Source of the DNA: an uncultured Eubacteriales bacterium
GTDB taxonomy: Bacteria > Bacillota > Clostridia > Oscillospirales > Acutalibacteraceae
Length of the DNA: 14,467 nt
Assembly (NCBI GenBank): GCA_900321195.1
Contig: ONVG01000020.1
Location: forward strand, 1 to 14,467
Reading direction: 5' to 3'
The translations under genes and the position numbers were made by a program. Below are positions 1-7,968 of this stretch, one piece after another. Positions within the stretch are counted from its first letter, which is position 1. Each line of letters begins with the position of its first letter. Under the pieces are notes generated by a model. It was not told the origin of the DNA, did no database searches, and saw only the letters and a list, made by a program, of their open reading frames with translations.

Positions 1-1
1 G

Positions 2-220
2 AAAATAAAGGAAATGGCAGAGTCGCTGATGAGCGGAAAAATAGAACGCCGTCCCGTAAAGGGCAGTGAGGACGCATGCAAAAGCTGTGATTATAAGACA
101 GTGTGCGGCTATGAAAAGGGAAAAAATTCTACTGTGGTAAGAAAATATTCCCCGAAGAATGCGCTGGAGCTTATGGGATATAAGGCAGACGAAAACAATG
201 CGGAGGAGGAAAAGAAATGA
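2..220 (+). CDS. addB: AddB C-terminal fragment (ATP-dependent helicase/deoxyribonuclease subunit B), 5' end outside window
   Basis: Only the last 72 codons are present and the frame is open to the left edge. The visible tail contains the C-x2-C-x5-C cluster (CKSCDYKTVC) that closes AddB proteins. In that family these three cysteines, with one far upstream, hold a 4Fe-4S cluster that staples the RecB-type nuclease domain. AddB partners AddA to resect double-strand breaks up to a Chi site. The identification rests on this motif and on the directly overlapping addA: the stop codon shares ATGA with the addA start, so the two are translationally coupled. The nuclease catalytic residues of AddB are not in view. 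Confidence 0.9.
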   Translation, partial: KIKEMAESLMSGKIERRPVKGSEDACKSCDYKTVCGYEKGKNSTVVRKYSPKNALELMGYKADENNAEEEKK

Positions 221-3200
221 GCGGAATGAAATTTACTCCGTCACAGCAGGATGCGATAGATGCAAGGGGCGGTTCTATAATAGTATCTGCGGCGGCAGGC
301 TCAGGAAAAACGAGAGTGCTTGTCGAGAGAGTTATAAAGCTTATTACAGATAAGGATGCGCCTGTCGATGCGGACAGACTTCTTATAGTTACATTCACAA
401 AAGCAGCGGCAGAGGAAATGAGGGGAAGGATATCGTCAGCGATAGACGAGCTTCTCATAAAGGAGCCGGACAATACTGCGCTAAGACGGCAGCAGCTTTT
501 GCTCATGAATGCGGATATCTGCACGATACACAGCTTTTGCAGCCGCATAATAAGAGAGAATTTCTATATGCTGGATATCGACCAGGATTTCCGCATAGCC
601 TCGGAGGGCGAAAAGCGTATAATGAAAATGAAGCTTCTTTCCGAGCTGATAGAGGAAAAGTATAAGGAGGGGGACAAAAATTTTCTTGCGCTGTGCGATG
701 CGCTTTCCACATCTTCATCTGACAGTGAGCTTGAAAAGGCACTTCTTGAGGTCTACGAAAGCAGTATATCACACCCGTTCCCGCAGGACTGGCTCGAAAG
801 CTCGGCGGCGTTCTATGACCCGCAGGTGCCGCTTGAAAAAACTCCTTTTGCAGGCATACTTATGAATGCTGCTTTATCTGAGATCGAATATATCCGTTTT
901 CTTTTTGATAATGCTGATGAGATAGTAAACGAATACATTGATGATTTTAAGACAAAGGCTGCATCGTGCGGCTATAACAAGCTTATGTATCTAAAGGACT
1001 TTATCGAAACAGCCGGATGTATAAACAGCTTTGAAAAATACTCGTACCGCAAACCTACAGCAAAGAACCGCAAGGTAAGTGATGATGTATGCGAAAGATT
1101 AAAAAATTACTTTGATGCTATAGATGATTCGGTAAACAAAAAGCTTCGCTCATATTTTGAGATAACGGATGAAGAATTCAGGGCTTCAAATGAGATACTT
1201 TATCCTGCGGCTGTCGGCATATGCGAAATACTCGGAGAGTTTGAAAAAAGATATCTTGACGCTAAAAAGGAGAGGGGAGTTCTTGACTTTTCCGACCTTG
1301 AGCATTTTCTGATAAAGCTCCTTGTAAAGAGGACTGAAAACGGCATTGAAAAGACTGATTTTGCAAAGAGCATGTCTGAAAGATATGACTGGATAATGGT
1401 AGACGAATATCAGGATACCAATGATATACAGGAATGCATTTTCCGCGCATTGTCAAAGGATGAGAAGAACCTTTTTGTTGTCGGCGATATAAAGCAGAGC
1501 ATCTATCGTTTCCGTGAAGCCGTTCCCGATATATTCAAGCAGCGCAGGAAAATGTCAAAGCTTTATGACAGGAATGCGCCTGATTTCCCAGCAAAAATAA
1601 TACTCGACAAGAATTTCAGGAGCCGTGAAGGAATAATAGACAGCGTGAATTTTGTGTTCGGCACGATAATGTCCGAGAGCGTGGGCGATGTTGAATATAA
1701 TGATGATGAAAAGCTGACTTTCGGAGCGTCATATCCTGAAACAGACGAAGCCGAAACAGAGATACACATACTCGACACTACCCCGAAACGCAGTACTGAC
1801 ATAAAGGACAGCGGAGAGGACAGCGATGACGAGGAGGAAGCCAAGCAGTCCGAAAAAGAGGCGATATATATTGCCGGTATGATACGCAAAATGATAGACG
1901 AGAAAAAGCAGATAACCGATTCCGGCGAGCAGAGAGCAGTCAGCTACGGTGATTTTGCGATACTTATGAGATATCTTTCTACAAGCGGAAAGATATACCT
2001 TGATGTCCTGAACAGTCTCGGCATACCTGCATATATTGACAGCTCATACAGCCTTTTTGACTGCTATGAAGTAAATACGGCATTGTCCATGCTGAAAATA
2101 ATCGACAATCCCCTTCAGGATATACCTATGCTTTCCATACTTCTTTCACCTGTTATCGGCTTTGACCCCGACGACCTTGCAAAGCTGAGAGTTGACTATA
2201 CGAGAAAAAGAATATATCACAGCATAATATCCTGCGCGGAGGATAAAGCTCCTAAGGATATTGTACTCAATAAAAAGTGCAAAGACTTTCTCTCACTTTT
2301 CATGGAGCTAAGAAAATATTCCGTAACGATGAATGTCGGAAGCGTTCTTGAATACTTCTTTGAAAAGACAAGCTTTAAAGCCGTGTTCAGCGCTATGGAC
2401 AACGGCGATATCAGGGTAAGGAACATCAAAAAATTAGCAGGCTTTATCAATGACTATGAAAGCGGCGGAAGAAGAAGTCTTACAGAGTTCGTTCGCTATG
2501 CCGCATTCCTTGAAGAAAACGGCACTGATATAAGCGTACAGGATGCTATGCCTGTTGACTCCGTAAGGATAATGACGATACATCATTCAAAGGGACTTGA
2601 ATTTCCCGTATGCATACTTGCAGGACTCGGAGCAAAGGGAAACAGCTCAAAGAATATAATACCCTGCCACAATGTTCTGGGACTCGGACTTAAACGGACA
2701 GACGCAGGAAATATGATAAGGTACGGCACACTTCAGAGCCGCGCAGTCGAATACTGCAAATCAAGAGAAGAGCAGAGTGAAGAAATGCGTGTGCTTTATG
2801 TTGCAATGACGAGGGCAAAGGAAAAGCTTATCGCTGTTATAAGCATATCCTCAAGGAAAAAGGAGCCTGATATCAATTCCGATATCTGCGCGATAGTGCA
2901 GAATGTCAATGTTTCCGACGGAGCAATATCTCACTACAGCGTTGAAAACCAGCACAGCTTCAGGGAGTGGCTTCTTTCGTGCGCATTCGTACATCCCGAT
3001 ATGTCTGGATTAAGGGAAGATATTGAAATGGATACGGATATAATTCCCACACGTTCACGCTGGAAGTATGTCAGAGCCGTTTCATCCCCGAATGTAAAGC
3101 AGGAGAAGAAAAAGCTTGATGAGACCGTAACGGATGATGATATCCTTGAGCTTATCAATGAGCGCTGCAATGAAAAATATCATGCGCCGCAAAGAACTGA

Positions 3201-3804
3201 GATACCGTCAAAGGTATCTGCGTCTGCGCTTGCACACAGCAAGAGCGGATATTATCCGATAGGCGTTATACCGCCGTCATTCATGCGTGAGGAAGGGCTT
3301 AAAGGCGCGGCAAGAGGTACGGCAATGCACAATTTCCTACAGTATGCCGACTTCAGCAAGCTTGTCAGTGAGCCTGAAAATGAGATAATCAATGTCCGTG
3401 ATGCAGGATATATCACCGACGAGCAGGCAAATGCGATAAGCGCTGACAATATATCTGAATTTACAAAAAGCAGTATTTTTTCACGCATCATGAAAGCGGA
3501 CAAGATACTCAGGGAATATCAGTTTACCGTATATATAGACGCAAGTGATGTCAGTGAAGAATATACCTGCAATGACAAGGTAGTATTGCAGGGCGCGATA
3601 GACTGTCTGATATTCGAGCCTGACGGTATAACGGTGCTTGATTACAAGACGGATAAGGAGCAGGATATAAAAGCGCTTGGCAGGAGATACGAAAAGCAGT
3701 TGGTGCTTTACAAAAAGGCAGCCGAACAGCTTTTTGATATGCCCGTAAAAAACTGCGTGATCTATTCGCTGACGTTAGGCGAAGAAACAGAGATAAAAGA
3801 ATAA
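217..3804 (+). CDS. addA: ATP-dependent helicase/nuclease subunit A (AddA)
   Basis: AddA is the UvrD/Rep-type 3'-5' helicase and nuclease subunit of the AddAB complex, which processes DNA breaks for RecA. At 1195 aa it has the usual family length. Helicase motifs appear in order: Walker A AAAGSGKT (25-32), Walker B DEYQD (396-400), motif III VGDIKQSIYRFR (from 422), motif IV NFRSREG, motif V IHHSKGLEFP (788-797) and motif VI YVAMTRAKE (861-869). The C-terminal RecB-family nuclease domain keeps His1038 (in GTAMH), Asp1129 (GAIDC), the DYK motif Asp1142-Lys1144 and a QxxxY motif (QLVLY), so both activities look intact. A short acidic stretch (about 528-545) lies between helicase lobes. The start overlaps the addB stop (ATGA) and has a GGAGGAGGA site 6 bases upstream. 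Confidence 0.97.
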   Translation: MSGMKFTPSQQDAIDARGGSIIVSAAAGSGKTRVLVERVIKLITDKDAPVDADRLLIVTFTKAAAEEMRGRISSAIDELLIKEPDNTALRRQQLLLMNADICTIHSFCSRIIRENFYMLDIDQDFRIASEGEKRIMKMKLLSELIEEKYKEGDKNFLALCDALSTSSSDSELEKALLEVYESSISHPFPQDWLESSAAFYDPQVPLEKTPFAGILMNAALSEIEYIRFLFDNADEIVNEYIDDFKTKAASCGYNKLMYLKDFIETAGCINSFEKYSYRKPTAKNRKVSDDVCERLKNYFDAIDDSVNKKLRSYFEITDEEFRASNEILYPAAVGICEILGEFEKRYLDAKKERGVLDFSDLEHFLIKLLVKRTENGIEKTDFAKSMSERYDWIMVDEYQDTNDIQECIFRALSKDEKNLFVVGDIKQSIYRFREAVPDIFKQRRKMSKLYDRNAPDFPAKIILDKNFRSREGIIDSVNFVFGTIMSESVGDVEYNDDEKLTFGASYPETDEAETEIHILDTTPKRSTDIKDSGEDSDDEEEAKQSEKEAIYIAGMIRKMIDEKKQITDSGEQRAVSYGDFAILMRYLSTSGKIYLDVLNSLGIPAYIDSSYSLFDCYEVNTALSMLKIIDNPLQDIPMLSILLSPVIGFDPDDLAKLRVDYTRKRIYHSIISCAEDKAPKDIVLNKKCKDFLSLFMELRKYSVTMNVGSVLEYFFEKTSFKAVFSAMDNGDIRVRNIKKLAGFINDYESGGRRSLTEFVRYAAFLEENGTDISVQDAMPVDSVRIMTIHHSKGLEFPVCILAGLGAKGNSSKNIIPCHNVLGLGLKRTDAGNMIRYGTLQSRAVEYCKSREEQSEEMRVLYVAMTRAKEKLIAVISISSRKKEPDINSDICAIVQNVNVSDGAISHYSVENQHSFREWLLSCAFVHPDMSGLREDIEMDTDIIPTRSRWKYVRAVSSPNVKQEKKKLDETVTDDDILELINERCNEKYHAPQRTEIPSKVSASALAHSKSGYYPIGVIPPSFMREEGLKGAARGTAMHNFLQYADFSKLVSEPENEIINVRDAGYITDEQANAISADNISEFTKSSIFSRIMKADKILREYQFTVYIDASDVSEEYTCNDKVVLQGAIDCLIFEPDGITVLDYKTDKEQDIKALGRRYEKQLVLYKKAAEQLFDMPVKNCVIYSLTLGEETEIKE

Positions 3805-3809
3805 AAAAT

Positions 3810-3848
3810 ACCTCCCGTGCATAGATTAATATAAAATGCACGGGAGGT
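3810..3848 (+). promoter_or_regulatory. 13-bp perfect hairpin covering the mntP ribosome binding site
   Basis: ACCTCCCGTGCAT (3810-3822) is exactly complementary to ATGCACGGGAGGT (3836-3848), with a 13-base AT-rich loop. The 3' arm contains GGGAGG (3842-3847), the Shine-Dalgarno sequence of mntP, whose ATG follows 8 bases later; the 5' arm acts as the anti-SD strand. The stem begins 5 bases after the addA stop. Only TTT follows it, so it is a poor intrinsic terminator; translational control or coupling to addA is the better reading. That role is inferred. Confidence 0.75.
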
Positions 3849-3855
3849 TTAATAT

Positions 3856-4410
3856 ATGGACATAATATCCGCAGCCGCACTCGGAGCATCGCTTGCAGCC
3901 GATGCAATGGCGGCTTCTTTTGCAAGAGGTACAAAAAGCGGCGGCAGTTCAAAGGACGCGCTGGAGGCGGCTTTTTATTTCGGCGCTTTTCAGATGCTCA
4001 TGCCGCTTCTGGGATGGAGCATAGGCAAGGTCGGAAGCGGCATGTTTTCGGGCTTTGACCATATAATAGCTTTTGTGATACTTCTTTTTCTGGGAATAAA
4101 GATGATAGCCGATTCGGGACGTGACAGAACAGCAGAGTCATCAGGCGGAAGAAAGGAGCTTTTTCTTCTTGCTTTCGCAACGAGCATAGATGCGCTTGCA
4201 TCGGGTATAGCTCTGCCTGTTTCTCTCGGCGCTGTCAGACCTGCGGATATGTTTTTGGCAATAGGAATAATAGGCGCGGTAACATTCGTTCTGTCACTCA
4301 CGGGATATATCTTAGGTGGCAGGCTGAGAAGCGGCAGGATGCGGTACGCCGGCTGTATAGGCGGCATAATGCTTATAATAATAGCCGTCAGGACACTGAT
4401 ATCGGGCTGA
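3856..4410 (+). CDS. mntP: Manganese efflux pump MntP family protein
   Basis: This is a 184-aa polytopic membrane protein of the MntP (YebN, formerly DUF204) family, which exports Mn2+ and protects against manganese excess. It is built of two related halves. The first carries LAADAMAASFARG (Asp16) and the second FATSIDALASGIALP (Asp112); these intramembrane aspartates are the family hallmark. FGAFQMLMPLLGW (43-55) is also a conserved family motif. About six hydrophobic segments are visible, with a short charged loop near 84-100 (SGRDRTAESSGGRK). Length is typical. It follows addA by 51 bases, the gap being almost filled by a hairpin hiding its SD. Its 3' end overlaps the convergent rqcH gene by 23 bp. 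There is no room in the gap for the yybP-ykoY manganese riboswitch that precedes many mntP genes. Confidence 0.93.
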   Translation: MDIISAAALGASLAADAMAASFARGTKSGGSSKDALEAAFYFGAFQMLMPLLGWSIGKVGSGMFSGFDHIIAFVILLFLGIKMIADSGRDRTAESSGGRKELFLLAFATSIDALASGIALPVSLGAVRPADMFLAIGIIGAVTFVLSLTGYILGGRLRSGRMRYAGCIGGIMLIIIAVRTLISG

Positions 4411-6127
4411 CATATATAGTCGTCTGCTCGGTGTATATGACCATTCCCGGCTTGGCGCCGTTGGGCTTGCTGACATATTTTATCCTTGTATAGTCAACAG
4501 GAACTTTTCCGGCATTTCTTGCCTTGCTGTGAGCTGCGGCAAGAGCTGCGGCATAGGCTATTGTTTCATCGTCAACGGGCTGACCGTTCGTTATGATGAC
4601 GGTATGCGAGCCGGGAATGTCTTTTGCGTGGAACCACAGGTCGTTTTTGGCGGCCTGCTTCATGGTGAGCCTGTCATTCTGCTTGTTGTTCCTGCCGACA
4701 AGAATTCTGAATCCCGTACTGGAAACAAATTCAAGCGGCGGAAGTGCGGCTTCGGGCTTCTGCTTTTTTGATGCGGACTTTATATATCCCTGTTCGGTAA
4801 GCTCCTGACGTATCTCGTTGAGTTCTCTTACGCTTTCCGCTCTTGAAAGGCTGTCGAGTACCGACGATATATAGTCAAGCTCTTCTTCGGCTTGTGATAT
4901 CTGTATTTTGAGTATCTGTTCGGCTGTTTTTGCCTTCTGATATCCCTTGTAGTATTTCTGTGAGTTTGCGGCAGGAGAAAGCGCAGGGTCAAGCTTTATT
5001 GTTATCTCGGACATGCTTTCATCATAGAAATTTTCTGCCGTAAGGCTTGCAGCGCCCTTTTGTATCCTGTAAAGATTAGCCTGTATTATATCGCCGCATA
5101 TCCTGAGATATTCCCTGTCGGCGCATGCCGAAAGCTCATCATTCTGGATATATATTTTCTTTATCAGTCTTGCGGCAATATTGTTCAGCAGCTTATTGAG
5201 GTCGTTTGAGCGCTGTTTTACTGTTTCGGCAGCGTCACGGCGCGAGTAATATCTGTCAAGAAGCTCACAGAATGATGAGCATTCCCTGAAAGCCCTTCCG
5301 CTTCCGTACTGCTCGATATAGCCGAATGTAAAGTCTATAGGCTTTTTGTTTTCATCGTATATTATATATGGCTCGCCCGATATATCCCTTACGGAGTTTA
5401 TCAGACGTTTCAGGAAAAATCTAAGCCGTGAAACAGCCTCCTCGTCAAGCTCCTTTGAATATACATCACGTCCGTGACCGGTAAGATGTTCAAGCTCACG
5501 GCAGATGATAGGGGAGATGCCCTGCATAACACTGAGCAGAGCCTTTGAGAGAGGCATGTTTTTATTCAGGCTTTTTACAGCCGAGATGATATCATCGGCG
5601 TCACTGTCTAAAATACATAGCTTTTCCTGCTTTGGAGGGAGAGCGTATTTTATTCCGGGAAGTATAAGCCGCTGTGATGACATTGACGGGTCAACACGCT
5701 TTACCGCATCGATTATATTTCCTTCGCCGTCAATAAAAACTATATTGCTGTACTGTCCCATTATCTCTACTGCAAGTGTCATCATCACCGTGTCGCCCAG
5801 TTCGTTTTTTCCCTCGAATTCAAGCATAAGAAGTCTTTCAAGAGCGGGCTGGGATATGCTCCTCAGTCTTGCGCCGGAAAGACGCTTTCTTAAAAGCATG
5901 CAAAGCATTGGCGGGACTTTCGGATTTTCGGGACTTTCCGCAGTTATATTTATTCTCGGACTGTTAGCCCTTGCGGAAATGAGAAGCTTTTTTGTTCCTT
6001 CGGGCGAGCGCATTGATATAACAAGACCGTCCCTTGACGGCTGATATATCTTATCCACCTTGCTGTTTATTAAATTTTCTTCAAGTTCTTTTTTTATGTG
6101 TCTTAAAAATGCTCCGTCAAGTGCCAT
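4388..6127 (-). CDS. rqcH: RqcH, Rqc2/NEMF-family ribosome quality control factor (NFACT protein, formerly fibronectin-binding protein FbpA)
   Basis: RqcH binds obstructed 50S subunits with peptidyl-tRNA and recruits tRNA-Ala to add C-terminal alanine tails that mark the nascent chain for degradation. The 579-aa protein has the full family layout: NFACT-N (about 1-170, starting MALDGAFLRHIKKEL), a helical/HhH region, a coiled-coil middle (about 285-445, with LDPALSP...YYKGY at 379-396) and NFACT-R (GFRILVGRNNKQND from 472, DLWFHAKDIPGSHTV 496-510). EIM at 121-123 sits where B. subtilis RqcH has E121/I122/M123. The neighbouring D97/R98 pair reads Glu97-Arg98 here. GGAGG lies close upstream of the ATG. 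It is last in the DUF1858-trmK-nif3-rqcH operon, 15 bases after nif3. The older adhesin name comes from homologs and is not implied here. Confidence 0.95.
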   Translation of the reverse strand: MALDGAFLRHIKKELEENLINSKVDKIYQPSRDGLVISMRSPEGTKKLLISARANSPRINITAESPENPKVPPMLCMLLRKRLSGARLRSISQPALERLLMLEFEGKNELGDTVMMTLAVEIMGQYSNIVFIDGEGNIIDAVKRVDPSMSSQRLILPGIKYALPPKQEKLCILDSDADDIISAVKSLNKNMPLSKALLSVMQGISPIICRELEHLTGHGRDVYSKELDEEAVSRLRFFLKRLINSVRDISGEPYIIYDENKKPIDFTFGYIEQYGSGRAFRECSSFCELLDRYYSRRDAAETVKQRSNDLNKLLNNIAARLIKKIYIQNDELSACADREYLRICGDIIQANLYRIQKGAASLTAENFYDESMSEITIKLDPALSPAANSQKYYKGYQKAKTAEQILKIQISQAEEELDYISSVLDSLSRAESVRELNEIRQELTEQGYIKSASKKQKPEAALPPLEFVSSTGFRILVGRNNKQNDRLTMKQAAKNDLWFHAKDIPGSHTVIITNGQPVDDETIAYAAALAAAHSKARNAGKVPVDYTRIKYVSKPNGAKPGMVIYTEQTTIYVSPISVS

Positions 6128-6142
6128 GACATCCTCCGGATA

Positions 6143-6898
6143 TTATGAAAGATATAGTACGCCGTCAGAATTCGATTCAGCCTGCTCAAATTTCGTATCG
6201 GGGAATTTATCATTCAGCTTTTTTACGAGAACAGGTATTATCATATCCTCAGACTGAAAATGACCGAGATCGAATACGGCGATATTATTGTCGTTTGCAA
6301 AATTTATAAGATGGTGCTTTATCTCACCTGTGATAATGGCGTCACAGCCGTTTTCTGCGGCTAAAAATACGCCCTCGCCGCCTGCGCCACAGGAGACGGT
6401 TATTTTTTTGATATTTCTGCCGGTATCGGTAAATCTCAGACCTTTAAGTCCGAGAGAATTTTTCATAGACTCCGCAAATTCACGGCAGCCGACCTCTTTT
6501 TCAAGCTCACCGATAAGCGTACAGTCCTCGGTAAAGCGCTTTTGTATGTTTACGCCTGATGATACCGCAAGCGTATCATTAACGCCGTTTTCGGCTGTAT
6601 CGAGATTTGTATGGGCTGAAATTATGGATATGCCGTATTTTGCGGCAAGATACGGTATGCTGTCGGAAGAAAGCGATCTTATCGGATGGAATATCACAGG
6701 ATGATGAGTGACTATTATCCCGATATTTTTTCTGACAGCTTCATCTATAACTGCTCTGGTCGCATCGAGAGCCACGAGTATGTTATCGCCCTGAGCGTTT
6801 TTGTCCCCGACAAGTATACCGACATTATCAAAGCTCATAGCCGTGTCAAACGGCGCAAAGCTGTTTATATATTCGTAAATTTCCTTAACGCTTGTCAT
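6143..6898 (-). CDS. Nif3-like dinuclear metal centre protein (YqfO/YbgI family)
   Basis: At 251 aa this is the short form of the Nif3 family, lacking the PII-like insert that extends B. subtilis YqfO to roughly 370 aa. Metal-binding positions are visible: THHP (His65, His66), AHTNLD (Asp100) and LGHFQSED (His213, Glu217), together with ITGEIKHH (from 189). Databases often call the family 'GTP cyclohydrolase 1 type 2', but its in vivo role is not settled, so I give no reaction. The start ATG overlaps the trmK stop (ATGA), indicating coupled translation. trmK-nif3 adjacency is a conserved Firmicutes arrangement (yqfN-yqfO in B. subtilis), which supports both calls. Confidence 0.93.
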   Translation of the reverse strand: MTSVKEIYEYINSFAPFDTAMSFDNVGILVGDKNAQGDNILVALDATRAVIDEAVRKNIGIIVTHHPVIFHPIRSLSSDSIPYLAAKYGISIISAHTNLDTAENGVNDTLAVSSGVNIQKRFTEDCTLIGELEKEVGCREFAESMKNSLGLKGLRFTDTGRNIKKITVSCGAGGEGVFLAAENGCDAIITGEIKHHLINFANDNNIAVFDLGHFQSEDMIIPVLVKKLNDKFPDTKFEQAESNSDGVLYLS

Positions 6899-7593
6899 TG
6901 TGTCCTCCCGTTATTGTCTATTTCATGAATGACTGAACGGAAATAAGCGGCTTCTTCAAGCCTGCCTGATTTTTCAAGACCGTCAGCCTTGCGTTTAAGC
7001 TTTGTTTTTATCATGTTTATATATCCTGCGGCTTCCTCGGAATTATCATCGCCGAGAGAGCCTATGTACTGTTCTTTTTTGCCGCACTCACGGATAACGC
7101 CGTCATATCTGCACAGCATCACAGAATAATGTTTTCTTCCCGAAACACACGCCTTTTCCTGTTCTATGCAAAAGCCGTTCTGATACAAAAACAAACGCAG
7201 CGACTCCATGCGTGTCATAGGCTGCAAAATAAGTCTTTTGCTGCCGTCATAAAGCCACTGCGTTCTCTTGATGATATTAGCTATAAGCTCACCGCCCATT
7301 CCGGCGATAACGATATCATCCGCAAGTTCGGGAGAGATATCATCAAGGCCGTCGGAAAGTACAGCCCTGACTTTATCTTCAACACCGTAAAGGCGGATGT
7401 TTGACTCTGCATTTTTAAGCGGACCTGTTCTCACATCGCTTGCAACGGCAGAGAGTATCTTCCCTTCGGCAGCAAGCTTGACCGGAAGAAAGGCGTGGTC
7501 GGTACCAACGTCAGCTAACCTTGAATTTTCCCTTACAAATGACGCGCATAATGCAAGGCGTTCGTCAAGCTCAAACAATGTATTCCGACTCAC
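6895..7593 (-). CDS. trmK: tRNA (adenine(22)-N(1))-methyltransferase TrmK
   Basis: TrmK methylates N1 of A22 in the D-arm of bacterial tRNAs using S-adenosylmethionine. The 232-aa protein shows a class I Rossmann fold: motif I ADVGTDHAFLPVKLA (27-41), DIVIAGMGGELI (93-104) and LILQPMTRMESLRLFL, all typical of the YqfN/TrmK family, followed by a charged C-terminal helical region (KMIKTKLKRKADGLEK-like, near 195-215). The start is GTG at 7593, chosen because GGAGG (7601-7605 on this strand) sits 7 bases upstream and the protein begins at the usual family position (MSRNTLFELDERL). It follows the small DUF1858 gene by 17 bases and overlaps nif3 by 4 bases. Confidence 0.94.
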   Translation of the reverse strand: MSRNTLFELDERLALCASFVRENSRLADVGTDHAFLPVKLAAEGKILSAVASDVRTGPLKNAESNIRLYGVEDKVRAVLSDGLDDISPELADDIVIAGMGGELIANIIKRTQWLYDGSKRLILQPMTRMESLRLFLYQNGFCIEQEKACVSGRKHYSVMLCRYDGVIRECGKKEQYIGSLGDDNSEEAAGYINMIKTKLKRKADGLEKSGRLEEAAYFRSVIHEIDNNGRTQ

Positions 7594-7610
7594 AAAAAAA
7601 CCTCCGAAGC

Positions 7611-7814
7611 TTATTTATCCTTGATATGCTCGTTTATTTTTGAAACGAGTTCATCAGCGTCAACACCGTGAACCATACAAGCCTGTTCGATGGTTTCGCC
7701 TCTTGAAGCGGGACAGCCGAGACAGTGCATTCCTATAGAGAGGAATATGGGAGCAGTTGTTTCGTCTATCTCAAGGATATCTCCTATAATAGTGTCCTTT
7801 GTTACCTGTGCCAT
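7611..7814 (-). CDS. DUF1858 domain protein (hybrid-cluster-protein-associated redox disulfide domain)
   Basis: This 67-aa soluble protein begins MAQVTKDTIIGDIL and carries the family signature HCLGCPASRGETIEQAC: a CxxC pair (Cys31, Cys34), a third Cys46, then a helix. It matches the small DUF1858/TIGR03980-type domain named for its association with hybrid cluster proteins; a redox or metal-binding role is assumed for the family but not proven. The frame is open upstream to 8003, but I place the start at 7814: the SD AAAGGA is 9-10 bases upstream, an ATG three codons earlier abuts the SD too closely, and the family starts here. It is the first gene of the minus-strand operon, behind a good sigma-A promoter. 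Confidence 0.9.
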   Translation of the reverse strand: MAQVTKDTIIGDILEIDETTAPIFLSIGMHCLGCPASRGETIEQACMVHGVDADELVSKINEHIKDK

Positions 7815-7845
7815 TCTTATCATTCCTTTCAGATTTAGTATACCC

Positions 7846-7874
7846 ATTATAACACACAAAAAAACATATTTCAA
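7846..7874 (-). promoter_or_regulatory. Sigma-A promoter for the DUF1858-trmK-nif3-rqcH operon
   Basis: On the minus strand, TTGAAA (7874-7869) is followed by a 17-base spacer and a perfect TATAAT (7851-7846). The -10 box ends 31 bases before the DUF1858 ATG, giving a short leader. Box matches and spacing are near consensus. Confidence 0.8.
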
Positions 7875-7885
7875 CACCCGGATAA

Positions 7886-7905
7886 ACACATTTTTTATAA
7901 TGTGT
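7886..7905. repeat. Inverted repeat ACACATT-N6-AATGTGT between divergent promoters
   Basis: A 7+7 bp perfect palindrome with a TTTTAT centre lies just upstream of the -35 boxes of both outward promoters (trmK operon and ade). Its position would suit a shared regulator, but the sequence is AT-rich and I cannot match it to a known operator. Confidence 0.4.
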
Positions 7906-7917
7906 GCTGAATAATAC

Positions 7918-7945
7918 TTGATAATGTACGAAAAAAGTGTATAAT
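7918..7945 (+). promoter_or_regulatory. Sigma-A promoter for ade
   Basis: TTGATA (7918-7923), a 16-base spacer and TATAAT (7940-7945) form a good promoter 48 bases before the ade ATG. The expected start of transcription is near 7952, inside the palindrome at 7951-7966. Confidence 0.75.
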
Positions 7946-7968
7946 AATTATGTATAGCTCTATACACT
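7936..7968. promoter_or_regulatory. Candidate operator at the ade promoter: three TGTATA half-sites
   Basis: TGTATA occurs at 7938-7943 (overlapping the -10 box) and 7951-7956, and inverted as TATACA at 7961-7966. The last two form the palindrome TGTATAG-CT-CTATACA (7951-7966); the outer pair forms AGTGTATA...TATACACT (7936-7943 and 7961-7968). The position over the -10 and +1 is typical of repressor sites. The regulator is unknown. Confidence 0.45.

Noticed and set aside
3805..3855. Intrinsic terminator of addAB, or a yybP-ykoY manganese riboswitch
   Set aside because: The hairpin lacks a T-run (only TTT), and 51 bases are too few for the riboswitch. An SD-masking hairpin fits better, though partial termination cannot be excluded.
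5505..6044. Plus-strand 179-residue open frame inside rqcH
   Set aside because: It is a shadow of the rqcH reading frame; the hydrophobic product has no family likeness and rqcH is clearly coding on the other strand.
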